Shown here: piece after piece, positions 23,404 to 34,599 of the stretch
Layout of the letters: each line of letters opens with the position of its first letter
Position numbering within the stretch: the stretch's first letter is position 1
Source of the DNA: Paracentrotus lividus
Taxonomy: Eukaryota > Echinodermata > Echinoidea > Camarodonta > Echinidae
DNA: 64,000 nt
Assembly: GCA_940671915.1 (NCBI GenBank)
Contig: CALNVZ010002974.1
Span: 18,850,666 to 18,914,665 of the forward strand
Reading direction: 5' to 3'
Made by a program: the position numbers and the translations under genes
The notes under the pieces: model-generated
Databases searched by the model: none
What the model saw: only the letters and a program-made list of their open reading frames with translations
What the model was told of the DNA's origin: nothing

Positions 23404-24858
23404 ACGAAATGTCTCCGGTGATCACTAAAATAGCAAATAATGTCTCTTCGGGACGGTTACTTTCCAGATAGTCTGAAGCATGCCAACATTTTTCCTTTAA
23501 TGAAAGCGGGTAAGCTGGACCCAGAAGAAATGAGAAGTTACCGACCTATCGCTAACATCCAGTTTCTGGGGAAGACGATCGAGCGGCTTGTAAATTTACA
23601 GATGCAGGACTATCTAACAGAGAATAACTTGTATGCCCGTATGCAATCCGCATACAGGCCATACCACACAGTTGTGAGTCTGCTGTTCTTCGAGTTGTAA
23701 ATGACATACTCCTTGCTCTTGACAGAGGGAATGAGGCTTTATTGCTACTATTGGATTACTCTGCAGCTTTCGATACCATCAACCATGAGACTTTGTTTTC
23801 CCGTTTGCAGGATCGCTATGGAATCTGTGGCACGGCACTTAAGTGGTTTCAATCGTATTTCAAGAACAGAAGCCACTCTGTTGTAATTGGTGATTCAAAG
23901 TCGCGTAGTCATTTCAACTGCCACGGGGTGCCTCAGGGTTCCGTCGTTGGGCCGTTAGCGTTTAGCTTATATGCTGCACCGATTCAAGATGTCATCACCC
24001 ATCACGATCTTAAATGTATGATGTACGCAGACGACACCCAGATGTACATAATACTTGATCAAAATAGCCAATCTAATGCTATCTCTAAACTTCAAGATTG
24101 TATTATGGATGTAATTAGTTGGTCAAATCTTAATGGACTGAAACTAAATAGTGACAAGACTGAAGTTCTTCATTTCACTAGCAAGTTTAGACAGTGTAAC
24201 CAAGTAGATCGCATTAATATAGATGATGCAATTGTTAAGCCTGTTGACTTTGCTAGAAACCTTGGCGTGCATTTAGATAAGACACTTACTATGACAACCC
24301 AAATAAATAATGTTTCTAAGAGTAGTTCATTTGCGCTTCACAAGATTGGGGAAATTCGTAAATTCTTAACTACAGAAGCTACCAAAAGATTAGTTCATGC
24401 TCTCGTCATATCTTGTATAGATTTTTGCAACAGCTTACTCTATAAACTTCCTAATACTCAGATTAATAAAATACAACGAATCCAAAATTCTGCAGCTCAA
24501 CTAGTTTCCAGAACCAAACGAAGAGAACACATAACCCCTATACTGCGTGAATTGCATTGGCTCCCAGTAAAATATCGTATCAAATACAACATTCTTCTCT
24601 TTACATATCAATGTCTTTAAGGTATTGCCCCTAAATATCTTCAGGATCTTATTGTGAAATATACCCCTTTAAGAAACTTGAGATCAAAAGACATCCCTCC
24701 TTGTAGTTCCAAACATTCGTACTCAATACTATGGAACCCGCTCATTTTACTTGGCTTCTGCAGAGTTATGGAATGGTTTGCCTGATCTTGTGAAGGGTGC
24801 TAATTCAATAGAGTCATTTAAAACTCATTTGAAAACCTACCTGTTTAAAAATAAGTAA
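23404..24858 (+). pseudogene. CR1/L2-type reverse transcriptase
   Basis: The frame runs from FPDSLKHANIFPLMKAGKLD and SYRPIANIQFLGKTIERLV through LLLDYSAAFDTINHETL, HGVPQGSVVGPLAFSLY, the catalytic MYADDTQMYI (about 24019-24048), LHWLPVKYRIKYN and the closing ELWNGLPDL...FKTHLKTYLF to a stop at 24856-24858. Frameshifts lie near 23430, 23670 and 24730, and a stop follows YQCL at 24618. Apart from these the domain is complete. Confidence 0.88.
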
Positions 24859-25642
24859 ATTACTAGTAAATTGATTTTTTTTTTTCATTTGTATATTTTG
24901 TATGTATTGTAATTTTGATCACTGTATCAGGCATTAATGGTACTTCATTGTCTTCATTAAACTATCCTCTTTTTCTTTCAAGCGCATAGGGACTTTCTTT
25001 TTGTTTGTGATATGCGCTATATAAGAAACGTTAATTATTATTATCATTATTAAGGTAAGAAAATCTGCATCCTGAAAAATGGCCTGATGTAAAAATTGAC
25101 ATTTTAGAGAATGTGATGGTATAAAAATAGAATTGGGGCATGACCTCTATTTCATGCATTATGGACATGTGTGGAGGGTGGGCCAAACCTGTATGGAGTG
25201 TATGCACTGTACAAAGCCTGTGTATTGGGGTGGTAGTGTGTTGAAAAGTGCTAGTCAGTCATTTTTTGTGTAGGGAATACCGGACACCACATGGACGGTC
25301 GTTCGTTTTACTTCCGGGTTGAGTTCCTATGTAGATCGAATAGTAAGTTACATATATAATGTATTATATTTCTTTATTAGATTGTTTGACAATTTTGAAA
25401 TGTCTATTTCTCTTTATTATTATTTTGATATGTCATGATCTACATGAAATATAAAGTTATTCTTAATGTTTTGAAATTTTGTAGTAAAATTCATATAATC
25501 TTCTAAAAATAAATAATGTTATAAAGAATCAATACAAACATGTTAAGTTGATGGTTTACATTCAAATCGGTGCTTCCAGACAGATCTTTATACCAAAAAA
25601 AGGGTAAAAACATACTGTCCGGTATTTCCTACACTGTAGGGA

Positions 25643-26151
25643 CCCTTCTGAAGAAGAACACATTCATTCACATTGTGAACACAGTGTGAAAACACTATCC
25701 ACACTGTGAAAAGGTGATTTCACAGTATGGACACCACCACAATGTGGAAAACTACACATTGTTCACAATGTGAAAATTGATTTCACAGTGTGAATATACC
25801 AGCTCACAGTGTGAAATTGATTTCACAGTGTGGCCAAACCATGAAAAAAAAATTCACACTGTGAGAAACAGATTTTCATAGTGTGAATATACCAGCTCAC
25901 AGTGTGAAATTGATTTCACAGTGTGGCCAAACTATGCAAATAATTTCACACTGTGAGAAACAGATTTTCACAGTGTGAATACCTTAGGACTTATATTTCA
26001 CAGTGTGAACAGTAGGCCTATAGTTCACACTGTGGCCACAGTGTGAATCTCCGATTATCCACACTGCGACCACAGTGTGGTTCACAGTGTGACCACAATG
26101 TGAAAACTCCCCAATTTAACATTGTGAATGAGTGTGTTCTTCCCAGCAGGG
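25643..26151. mobile_element. Element T1, array of CACAGTGTG palindromes
   Basis: Ends are CCCTTCTGAAGAAGAACAC and the inverse-like GTGTTCTTCCCAGCAGGG. Between them the palindrome-like motif TTCACASTGTGAA and variants (CACAATGTG, CACATTGTG) recurs on average about every 20 bp with irregular spacers. It has no coding potential and interrupts Z2. Confidence 0.8.
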
Positions 26152-27264
26152 ATAACCCCATCGGTTCTGCGGAAGGGTGCATTTGATTTTTTTAATTTTT
26201 TTTATATATAATATGAAAAAAATTCTTATAATTATAGTGATAAATATAATGATAATAATGTTGATAATAATGAGTAAAGAAAGGATGCTGTGCGACAACT
26301 TAACCTTATTTTACTGCTCACGCACTAAAGTGAGTCTTAAAGACTCAATTATTAAAGATTCACTTAAGGGATTAAGGGAGTCTTCTCACTTAGGGAGTCT
26401 AAAAGACTCATTTGAAGTCAGTCTTTCAGCATTCAGACCCATTACAAATTAGTCACGGGTTTGTCTGTACAGCGCCTCCCTCCATTTTTTTTTTTTTTTT
26501 TTTTTTTTTTAATCTAATTTATGAAAAAATGATAACCAACATTAAGCTTTATACTCAATTAAGATTATGTACTTAAAAACTTGCATTATTCTGCGATTGC
26601 TGTGAAAAATTTCAAATGCTTCATTGGTTTTGAAAACACAGGCTCTTTTGTAATAGTTGGTATTTTTGGCCCATTCCAAGTTTGGTCTTGGAAAAAAAAA
26701 ATCAATAATACTTTACGTTAGAATTTATTTACCGCCCAATCAGAGGGATGTTTTTTGGGAGACGCGCTGTATAACGAAACACTTGATTGATCAAGTGAGC
26801 CACCATGACTCGTCAGAAATAAAATTAGGCCTATATGTCTGAGTCCAAACTCCAGGTGAGTCATGAAGATATTCAAGAGGGTATTGAAGACTCACTTAAA
26901 AAGAGTCTCAGAGTAGTCAGACTCATTTTGTACTCACATTGTCCTTCAAATGTTTCGTTATGAGGACAAACCGTTGACTTTTGAGGAGATAACGCATAAT
27001 TGTAACAGTTATTACTGTTGCAGTGTACCCAACCTTGCAACAGACACTAGTCCACTCTTCAATAAAGAATCAACTACCCAGTGACGTCGATTACAGGATG
27101 ATGAAGGTACTTCATCGGGATCACAAGATGACAATATAGTGATTATCGAGCACGATGTAATTGATAGAAAAGTACCTCCTCTCCCCTTTGAAAACGAATT
27201 GTTATGTAAACCCTGTTTTATTTCATTTTTTCCCCTATTTTTTTTCTTTGTTAGTACAAACCTG
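26152..27264. mobile_element. Region U with GACTC motif arrays in opposite arms
   Basis: Lying between T1 and T2, it has arrays of AGTCTTAAAGACTC-like palindromes at 26320-26445 and 26790-26935, separated by AT-rich DNA and a T tract (26487-26511). This looks like the two arms of another motif-array element. Its exact ends were not resolved. Confidence 0.45.
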
Positions 27265-28282
27265 CCCTGCTGGAAAGAACAGAGTGTCGCACAGTGTGTT
27301 CACATAGTCGACTATGTTAAAATGCTCGAATTTAACATTGTGTTGATGATTTCACATTGTGATATGGTTTTCCACATAATATTCACATTGTGGTGTGCGA
27401 TTTCACACTGTGAATTTACCCGCTCACAATGTGATATTGTGGTTAAATTTTGTAATCGATCATAAAGCGATAATAATGATTTTTGGTAATTAGTCCAGTT
27501 TTAATCATTCTTGTTTTCTAAAACAGTATTAAATACTTTACACAAGATTTTTTTTTAAACAAAATAATTTGAAAACACTAGAATTAAAAAGTGCAATAAA
27601 GAAATAAGCGTGCAATTTATCAAAAAAAGAATTTAACGAAATATAAACCATGACACAAATGTTTTATCAAAAATATAATAATATGGGAAAACATCTTACG
27701 TTAAATTGAAATGTTCCTCAATGTGCTCTGGGCATTTAGCCCATAGAGCTGGAGGGGAAACTGATGACTCATGAGCCATAGCAAAGATTAAAATGCTATG
27801 TGTTATCTTGGGTGCATCCAGTGATATTTTATTATAGGTATTTCACAATGTGGACAGTATTAAATCAGAGCGTTTCAACAGTGTGATTGGAGTTTCACAG
27901 TGTGATTTTTGTTTCACATTGTTGATGGGTTTCACAGTGTGCTGTTTCACAGTGTGAGTGTTTCACAGTGTGGAAGTTTCACAATGTGAACTTCCACAAT
28001 GTTAAATTGGGGCGTTTTCACAGTGTGGTCGGGTTGTTCCACACTGTGGTTCACAGTGTGATTCTCTGGTTATCCACACTGTGAATTAGCGTGTTTCACA
28101 GTGTGGCCACAGTCTGAATCCCCGGTTATCCACACTGTGACCACAGTGTGGTTCACAGTGTGACCACAATGTGAAAACGCCCCAATTTAACATTGTGGAG
28201 CAGACTATGATTCACAATGTGAAACACAGTGTGATTCACACTGTGTTTCACATTGTGAATGAGTGTGTTCTTTCCAGCAGGG
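27265..28282. mobile_element. Element T2, second CACAGTGTG palindrome array
   Basis: It starts CCCTGCTGGAAAGAACA, ends GTGTTCTTTCCAGCAGGG, and contains the same palindromic motif densely at 27265-27450 and 27840-28260. The middle (27460-27838) is AT-rich without the motif and may be core or insertion. Z2 resumes immediately after it. Confidence 0.75.
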
Positions 28283-28484
28283 GAATACCGGGCAATTTAC
28301 GATGACGTCATTATATGCATATAACTGCCTCACCAAATATTTGATTACCTCAATTTTTTTGGAAAATAAAGTTGAATGATGTAGCTAAGCAATGAGAATC
28401 TTTTTTCTTTTGTGATTTTATTGTTTTCATGTGCTAATTAAGCAAATGAGCTGAAGTGGCCGGTATTTCCTACATCTACCCTAT

Positions 28485-28797
28485 GTGATTGGTTGTCACT
28501 TGTTTGTGATTTTCCCGCAAAGTGGAGCTTAAGTTTCATTTGTCTTTCAAATGCCCCAAGGTTCCTTTTGATTTCTAGCGAGTATACTTGTGGGGGCGTG
28601 GAGCAGAATTTCAGTCCTTTCTGTAGAAGACTTGTTTCTGCCCCCAGACAGAGGATAATTGGATAGGTTAATTACAGACACTTTGATGTCTTTTTTTATT
28701 TTGGTTTTGGTCTCTTTCTGAAGTTACACTCGTCCTGTTATTGTTGTTATTTAGATCTTGGTAGTGTATTCTACGTTTCCTATATTGTTTCTTCCTT
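28485..28797 (-). pseudogene. PLE N-terminal coding segment
   Basis: The minus strand encodes VINLSNYPLS and, after a one-base shift, SLLQKGLKFCSTPPQVYSLE and GAFERQMKLKLHF, the conserved PLE N-terminal block upstream of the reverse transcriptase. It joins across Z2 to MATQEDKN at 17020. Upstream it continues, after the X cluster, at 44088. Confidence 0.75.
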
Positions 28798-29791
28798 ATA
28801 CCCCCGTCACACTGAGCTCGTTCCTACTACGTCCTTGCAAATTTTGCTGAACGGGCATAGTCTGTGTGTAAACTGAGTGGACGTACAGTAGTAAATACTT
28901 CTTACGATCTGTTTACGAACTTCATGGACTAGCTCGGTCGGATTTTCCAAAAAGTGTTCAAAAAAAATCGGGCCCCAATCTCGTCCTAAAATTTAACGGG
29001 GTGGCAACGTACCTGAAACGAGATGGACGTACTACAAACGAAATTGCCGTACTTAAATCGTTCTAAATATGTGCTAGGACGTCTTACAAACATGCATTGT
29101 ATATTCATTATTCAAGTTCTAAAATTAAACGTAGTGACAACGTTCCTTAAACGGGTAGGACTTACTCTGAACGAGAAGGACGTACTACGAACATACGTTT
29201 CAATTTTTAAACAGAACGGCATGTCATAATTCCCGTCACACTGAGCTAGTTCTCACTTCGTTCTAGGTAGTTCTTGGTGAACCTGCTCAATCTGTTTACA
29301 CACGGACTGAACGTAGTACAGACCTTTAGAATCTAGTACAGACCGTTTACAATCTGTTTACGAACTTGGCGAACGGGCCCGAACGGAGAGAACGGAAAGA
29401 CATTCCAATTTTTTTGAACATGTTCAAAAATATCGTACTGGCTTCAAGTTCTAAAATTAAACGTAGTGACAACGTTCCTTAAATGGGTAGGACTTACTCT
29501 GAACGAGAAGGACGTACTACGAACATGGTATCTAACTTTTATCATGCTGCGCATAGGCACTTTTAGTGACGGTTTGGACGTGCTACGAACGGTATAGAGT
29601 GAACGAGCCGTTTACTCGGTCTGAACTGGATAACAACGTATTGCGGATGCGATAAAGACGGAATTGACGTAACGAGAACTGTTTATGAACTGCCTAGTAT
29701 CGTATTCAAGAAATTATTTTTCAAAGTTATAAGTTCCAACCCGACCAAAGCCCGTTCAGCATTTTTTTAAAGAACGGGCAAGAACGTTATA

Positions 29792-30781
29792 CAGTGTGTT
29801 CCTAAAAAAAGAGGACCGAAGTTCAAAGGTCAGTCATTCCAAAAGTATATGGTTTATTCTTGTGATTTGTTACTAGAATAGTAAGTATCTCATCAGCTTT
29901 AATTTGAGACATTGCTGACGTCTAAATTGTAATGGGTCACAGAGTTAGGGTCCTTTGAAGGTAATAGGTACAAAACCCGTTTTTTCCAAGTTTTTGGTTT
30001 TTGGGGTACGAAACAAAATTTTTGTTAGTTTTTGGTTTCATCGTTTTGGGGTATTTTTTCACACAAGGTTTAAATGAAATTCAATCTCATTTTCCAAAGG
30101 ACCACTGGCAATGAGATGGGTTCACTATTATGGGCCTTTGGAGTCGTGGTGACGTCGTGATGACGTCTCCTGAGACTTCAGGGCGTCGTGGGTAAATCGA
30201 ACAAAAGTCTGAAAAAATTGTCAATCCTGTTCGATTTCTTTTAATCGCTAGCAAGTTCCGACAAAGTTTCTGAGAAGTCGTGGATACTTTCGTGCATATT
30301 TAGGGGACGTCGCGGCAACCCACCGAGACGTCACAGAGACTTGCTTGCGTCTGAAAGAACATGTTTGACATTTGTTTGGTTTTCTCGCGACTTCCTGGAG
30401 ACTCAGGATCCGTCGCAGTGACCTCTCCGAGACTCCAGAGACTCATAATTAAGAACGCATCTCATTACCAGTGAAAAATCCACTTTAGCAAAGAAGATGA
30501 CATTTCATTGAAACTTGCTGAAAGAGATCCAATGACACCAATTACTTAAGAAAGGTTTGTTTCATACCCAAAAAACCACAAACTTGGAAAAAACGGGTTT
30601 TGTACCTATCGCCTTCAAAAGACCCTAACTCTGTGACCCATTACACTTGGACGTCAGCAATGTCTCAAATTAAAGCTGATGAGTTACTTAATATTTTAGT
30701 AAACGAATCACAAGAATAAACCATATACTTTTGGAATGACTGACCTTTGAACTTCGGTCCTCTTTTTTTAGGAACACACTG
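29792..30781. mobile_element. Element Y, TA-flanked long-TIR element
   Basis: It starts CAGTGTGTTCCTAAAAAAAG and ends in its inverse, with TA at 29790-29791 and 30782-30783 restoring X2. The arms extend over 100 bp (including GACCGAAGTTCAAAGGTCAG). It is non-autonomous. A further inverted-repeat unit sits inside it. Confidence 0.85.
30104..30473. mobile_element. Inner inverted-repeat unit of Y with GAGACT/GTCG motifs
   Basis: CACTGGCAATGAGATGGGTT at the left is matched by the inverse of CGCATCTCATTACCAGTG at the right. The interior is dense in GAGACT, GACGTC and GTCGTG motifs in both orientations. It may be a separate nested MITE. Confidence 0.55.
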
Positions 30782-30810
30782 TAGAACGTTATAGAACGAC
30801 CTCAGTGTGA

Positions 30811-31806
30811 GGGGGCCGTCACACAGAGGTCGTTCTATAACGTTCTTGCCCGTTCCTGCCCGTTCTTTAAAAAAATGCTGAACGGGCTTTAGTCGGGTTG
30901 GAACTTATAACTTTGAAAAATAATTTCTTGAATACGATACTAGGCAGTTCATAAATAGTTCTCGTTACGTCAATTCCGTCTTTATCGCGTCCGCAATACG
31001 TTGTTATCCAGTTCAGACCGAGTAAACGGCTCGTTCACTCTATACCGTTCGTAGCACGTCCAAACCGTCACTAAAAGTGCCAGATAAAAGTTAGATACCA
31101 TGTTCGTAGTACGTCCTTCTCGTTTAAGGAACGTTGTCACTACGTTTAATTTTAGAACTTGAAGCCAGTACGATTTTATTGAACATGTTAAAAAAAAAAT
31201 CGGAATGCCTTTCCGCTCTCTCCGTTCCGGCCCGTTCGCCAAGTTCGTAAACAGATTGTAAACGGTCTGTACTAGATTCTAAAAGGTCTGCACTACGTTC
31301 AGTCCGTGTGTAAACAGATTGAGCCCGTTCACCAAGAACTACCTAGAACGCAGTAAGAACTAGCTCAGTGTGACTGGAATTATGACATGCCGTTCTGTTT
31401 AAAAATTAAAACGTATGTTCGTAGTACGTCCTTCTCGTTCAGAGTAAGTCCTACCCGTTTAAGGAACGTTGTCGCTACGTTTAATTTAAGAACTTGAATA
31501 ATTAATATACAATGCTCGTTTGTATGACGTCCTAGCACATCTTTAGAACGATTTAAGTACGGCAATATTTCGTTTGTAGTACGTCCATCTCGTTTCAGGT
31601 ACGTTGCCACCCCGTTAAATATTAGGACGAGATGGGCGCCCGATTTATTTAAAAACTTTTTTGGAAATCCGACCGAGCTAGTCCATGAAGTTCGTAAACA
31701 GATCGTAAGAAGTATTTACTACGTCCACTCAGTTTACACACAGACTATGCCCGTTCGGCAAAATTTGCAAGGACGTAGTAGGAACGAGCTCAGTGTGACG
31801 GGGGTA
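30811..31806 (+). mobile_element. Element X3
   Basis: It is colinear with X1 from GGGGGCCGTCACACAGAG to CTCAGTGTGACGGGGGTA. The following TTA (31807-31809) is shared with X4. Confidence 0.85.
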
Positions 31807-32213
31807 TTAGGGGGCCGTCACACTGAGGTCGTTCTATAACGTTCTATAACGTTCTTGCCCGTTCTTGAAAAAACTGCTGAACGGGCTTTGGTCGGGTTGG
31901 AACTTATAGACCGGGTGCCTACGAGGGTCACCTCATTAAACAAGGAAACCAATTTTCTTGCTTATAGATGTAAAGATTGCATCGTCTCATATGAGGAATT
32001 GGTCATCTGGCAGGTTCTATGTAGTGGGTATGGCCAGGGAGAGGCCCCAAAGTGGTCAAAAAATGAGCTAGATCATCCAAAAAGGAAACCCTAAGAAACC
32101 TATACGGAAAGATTCGCCATAGTCCAGAGTTAAAGGAATGAACAATGCCAGACGTTTATAAGTGGTGGAAAGTGCCCGCCAGACGCCCCCAAAGGGCCCC
32201 AAAAAATGAGCTA

Positions 32214-32230
32214 NNNNNNNNNNNNNNNNN
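32214..32230. other. Assembly gap (17 N)
   Basis: A run of 17 N falls inside the tandem array and next to a poly-A run, so the unit count and length here are unreliable. Confidence 0.99.
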
Positions 32231-32262
<32 letters not shown>

Positions 32263-32440
32263 AGCTAGATCATCAAAAAATGAAACCCTAAGAAACCTAA
32301 ATGAAAAGATTCGTCATAGTCCAGAGGTAAAGGAATGAACAATGCCAGACGATTTAAGTGGTTGAAAGTGCCCGCCAGACGCCCCCAAAGGGCCCCTAAA
32401 ATGAGCTAGATCATCAAAAAAGGAAACCCTAAGAAACCTA

Positions 32441-32687
32441 CACTGTAAAAATAAAAATTGTAAAGTTGTAAATTTCTCCTCTAAGAATTTATGAAAGAGA
32501 AGGAAAAAAAATCAGCAGGGTTCTAAAGCTTACGTATTTTGGTTAAAACTCCTCATGTATATTTTGTATTTCTCATGTAATTATTTGCAGGAGAAATTTA
32601 CAACAAAAGTGTTTTTTGAATTACATTTTTTATGGCGACTCTGCTGACAGTAGATTTGCTGTAAGAATACAAATATTTTTTACAGTG
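32441..32687. mobile_element. 247-bp MITE, TA-flanked
   Basis: It starts CACTGTAAAAATA, ends TATTTTTTACAGTG, and has TA on both sides. Removing it restores the array unit (AAACCTATATGGAAAG). Confidence 0.8.
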
Positions 32688-33779
32688 TATATGGAAAGAT
32701 TCGCCATAGTCCAGAGGTAAAGGAATGAACAATGCCAGACGTTATAAGTGGTTGAAAGTTCCTGCCAGACGCCCCGAAAAGGCCCCCATAAGTGAGCTAG
32801 ATCAGCAAAACAGGAAACCCGAAGAAACCTATATTGGAAAGATTCGCTATATTCCAGAGGTAAAAGAATGAACAATGCCAGATGGTGGAAAGTGCCCGGT
32901 AGACGCCCCTAAAGTGCCAAAATTCAGAATATTGAGCTAGATCAGCCAAAACGGAAACCCCTAAGAATCACATATGAAATTTTTTTTTGCCATAGTCCAG
33001 AGGTAAAGGAATGAACAATGCCAGATGTTTTAAATGGTGGGAAATTCCCACCAGACGCCCCCAAATGGAACCAAAAATGAGCTAGATCATCAAAAACGAA
33101 ACCCTTTAGTCCAGCAGCAGATTGCAATTTTGGGGCCTAACCTTGTTTTGGCGTCTATAGTTTTTTTTTTAACGGATTATGATTGCCTAAACATTCTATT
33201 TGAAGAATCCGATTGCTGACACTTTGTCAGCATTGAGCATTTTGAGATATGTGACGTCATACAAAATGGCCGCCAAATTACCCAATTTCCCTCTAAAATT
33301 GAGAACATAGATGTTTAATATGGACATTTCAACAACATTAGGGAGCTAAATGTCTGCATATCTCTTAGACCATTTCTAAATATTGTTTTGTTAAGTCACA
33401 TGGCCATACATTACATGCTAATTTGCATATTGTCCATAGCGCCCTCAATTTTGAAGTATTAGTTTTCATGAAATATATGTGCTCCCGAAATGATAGGTTT
33501 CAACCCCCCCCCCTCCATTTTTTTCTCTGAAATATATAAATACCAGTCAAGAAGGGATAAGCCTGCATGAAATATTTTTCATGAAAGCAGCGAGGATAGG
33601 TTCAATGGTTCAAATTTTCGTTCCAATAATAGGTTTTATTTAGATGGTGTTATATGAATAATATTCAAGGTGAAACAAATTAAAACATGAATTGATTCTT
33701 TTCGACATCTTAAATGAGGTATGATACTTCTGGAGAATTGACACGCTATCCTGTTAATGAAATAAAGAACAAGCCTCTA

Positions 33780-34345
33780 AAGGTAATCAAAAATAATAAT
33801 AATCATAATGATAATAACAAATTCTTATATAGCGCCCTTCCAAATAAATTCGCTTCACATAAAAAACCAAAACCAAAACACAACAGTAAGAAAGGTGACT
33901 TGCTCTCCAAGTTAGTATAAACAGATCAGAGGGAGAAAAAATATGTCTTCAATTTGTTCTTAAATGTTTGAACTGTTGTACATGAACGAATTTCAAGAGG
34001 AAGACCATTCCAAATTTTGGGACCTGCAAAACTAATAGTTTGTTCACATTTTTTGGAATTGATCTTTGGAATTTTCAAAAGAAGGGGGTCTGTTCGAGAT
34101 CGTAAAGAGTAATTTGCCTGTGTGAGAAATGAAAACATTTTTTAAATGAATTGAGGAAACAAATTATGAATAGACTTTAATACAATCAATGCTACTTTAA
34201 ACAAAATTACAGGTAACCAGCGCAAATCTCTTAGTAGAGGTGTGGCATGATCAAATTTCCTTGCTTTAAGTAATAATGCGGGGCGGCACGGTTTTGGATG
34301 CGCTGAAACCTTTTAATATCAGAGACATTGATATTCACCAACAAA
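33780..34345 (-). pseudogene. CR1/L2-type LINE 3' fragment
   Basis: The minus strand encodes RFQRIQNRAA, a degenerate RDLRWLPV block, YSLRSRTDPLLLKIPK and FAGPKIWNGLPLEIRS...FKNKLKTYFFSL, the conserved C-terminus of CR1/L2 reverse transcriptases. GCGCTATATAAG and an AT-rich ATTATT-like tail (about 33795-33840) follow. Only the last about 180 codons remain. Confidence 0.8.
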
Positions 34346-34599
34346 GAATTTGTATAATCTAATCAGCTCAACACCAAATATCGAATATATTTATTTTAGT
34401 GACTTGTCAGATTTTTTTTTTTTTTTCATTTTCAGGGGAAGAGCTCAGTTGGGAATATTTATTATGGTTTTGATCAACATAAAAAATTATGGCTAATTTT
34501 AACTTAGCTTATTATAAATGACTTTTCTATTTAGAAAACTTTAACTTTTGATAATGCACTGCACCCTCTGGATTCTTGGGTCACTAAATTATATTACAC

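Larger units (their letters stand above)
19990..25052 (+). mobile_element. CR1/L2-type LINE with 2A-like motif, interrupted by X1
   Basis: A roughly 300-bp leader precedes the coding region at 20296. An endonuclease and a reverse transcriptase with the closing FKTHLKTYLF block follow, and the element ends in GCGCTATATAAGAA and a TTATTATTATCATTATT tail (25011-25052). The family is assigned from the YADDTQ reverse transcriptase, the LHWLPV motif and the microsatellite-like tail. It interrupts Z2, without a clear target duplication. Without X1 it is about 4.0 kb and nearly full length. Confidence 0.85.
19799..28481. mobile_element. Element Z2, interrupted copy of Z1
   Basis: Segments 19799-19985, 25053-25642 and 28283-28481 align in order with Z1 (6862-7845). 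TA flanks the whole (19797-19798 and 28482-28483). Joining the flanks restores the PLE frame (DNQSH before, SQSQMATQEDKN after). Z2 is split by the CR1/L2 LINE and by the T1-U-T2 block. Confidence 0.85.
28799..30810 (-). mobile_element. Element X2, inverted copy carrying element Y
   Basis: It starts TACCCCCGTCACACTGAG after the TTA at 28796-28798 and runs inverse to X1. It ends at CCTCAGTGTGA, head-to-head with X3, lacking the last bases and a target duplication at that junction. The Y element splits it. Confidence 0.8.
32070..33106. repeat. F left-arm tandem array, part 1
   Basis: Units of about 140-150 bp contain ATGAGCTAGATCATC, GATTCGCCATAGTCCAGAGG and GTGCCCGCCAGACGCCCC. A 17-N assembly gap lies at 32214-32230, followed by 30 A (32231-32260), and a 247-bp MITE is inserted at 32441-32687. 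Confidence 0.85.

Noticed and set aside
25643..28282. CRISPR-like array
   Set aside because: The repeats are short imperfect palindromes with irregular spacing and no constant repeat-spacer pattern, in eukaryotic DNA.
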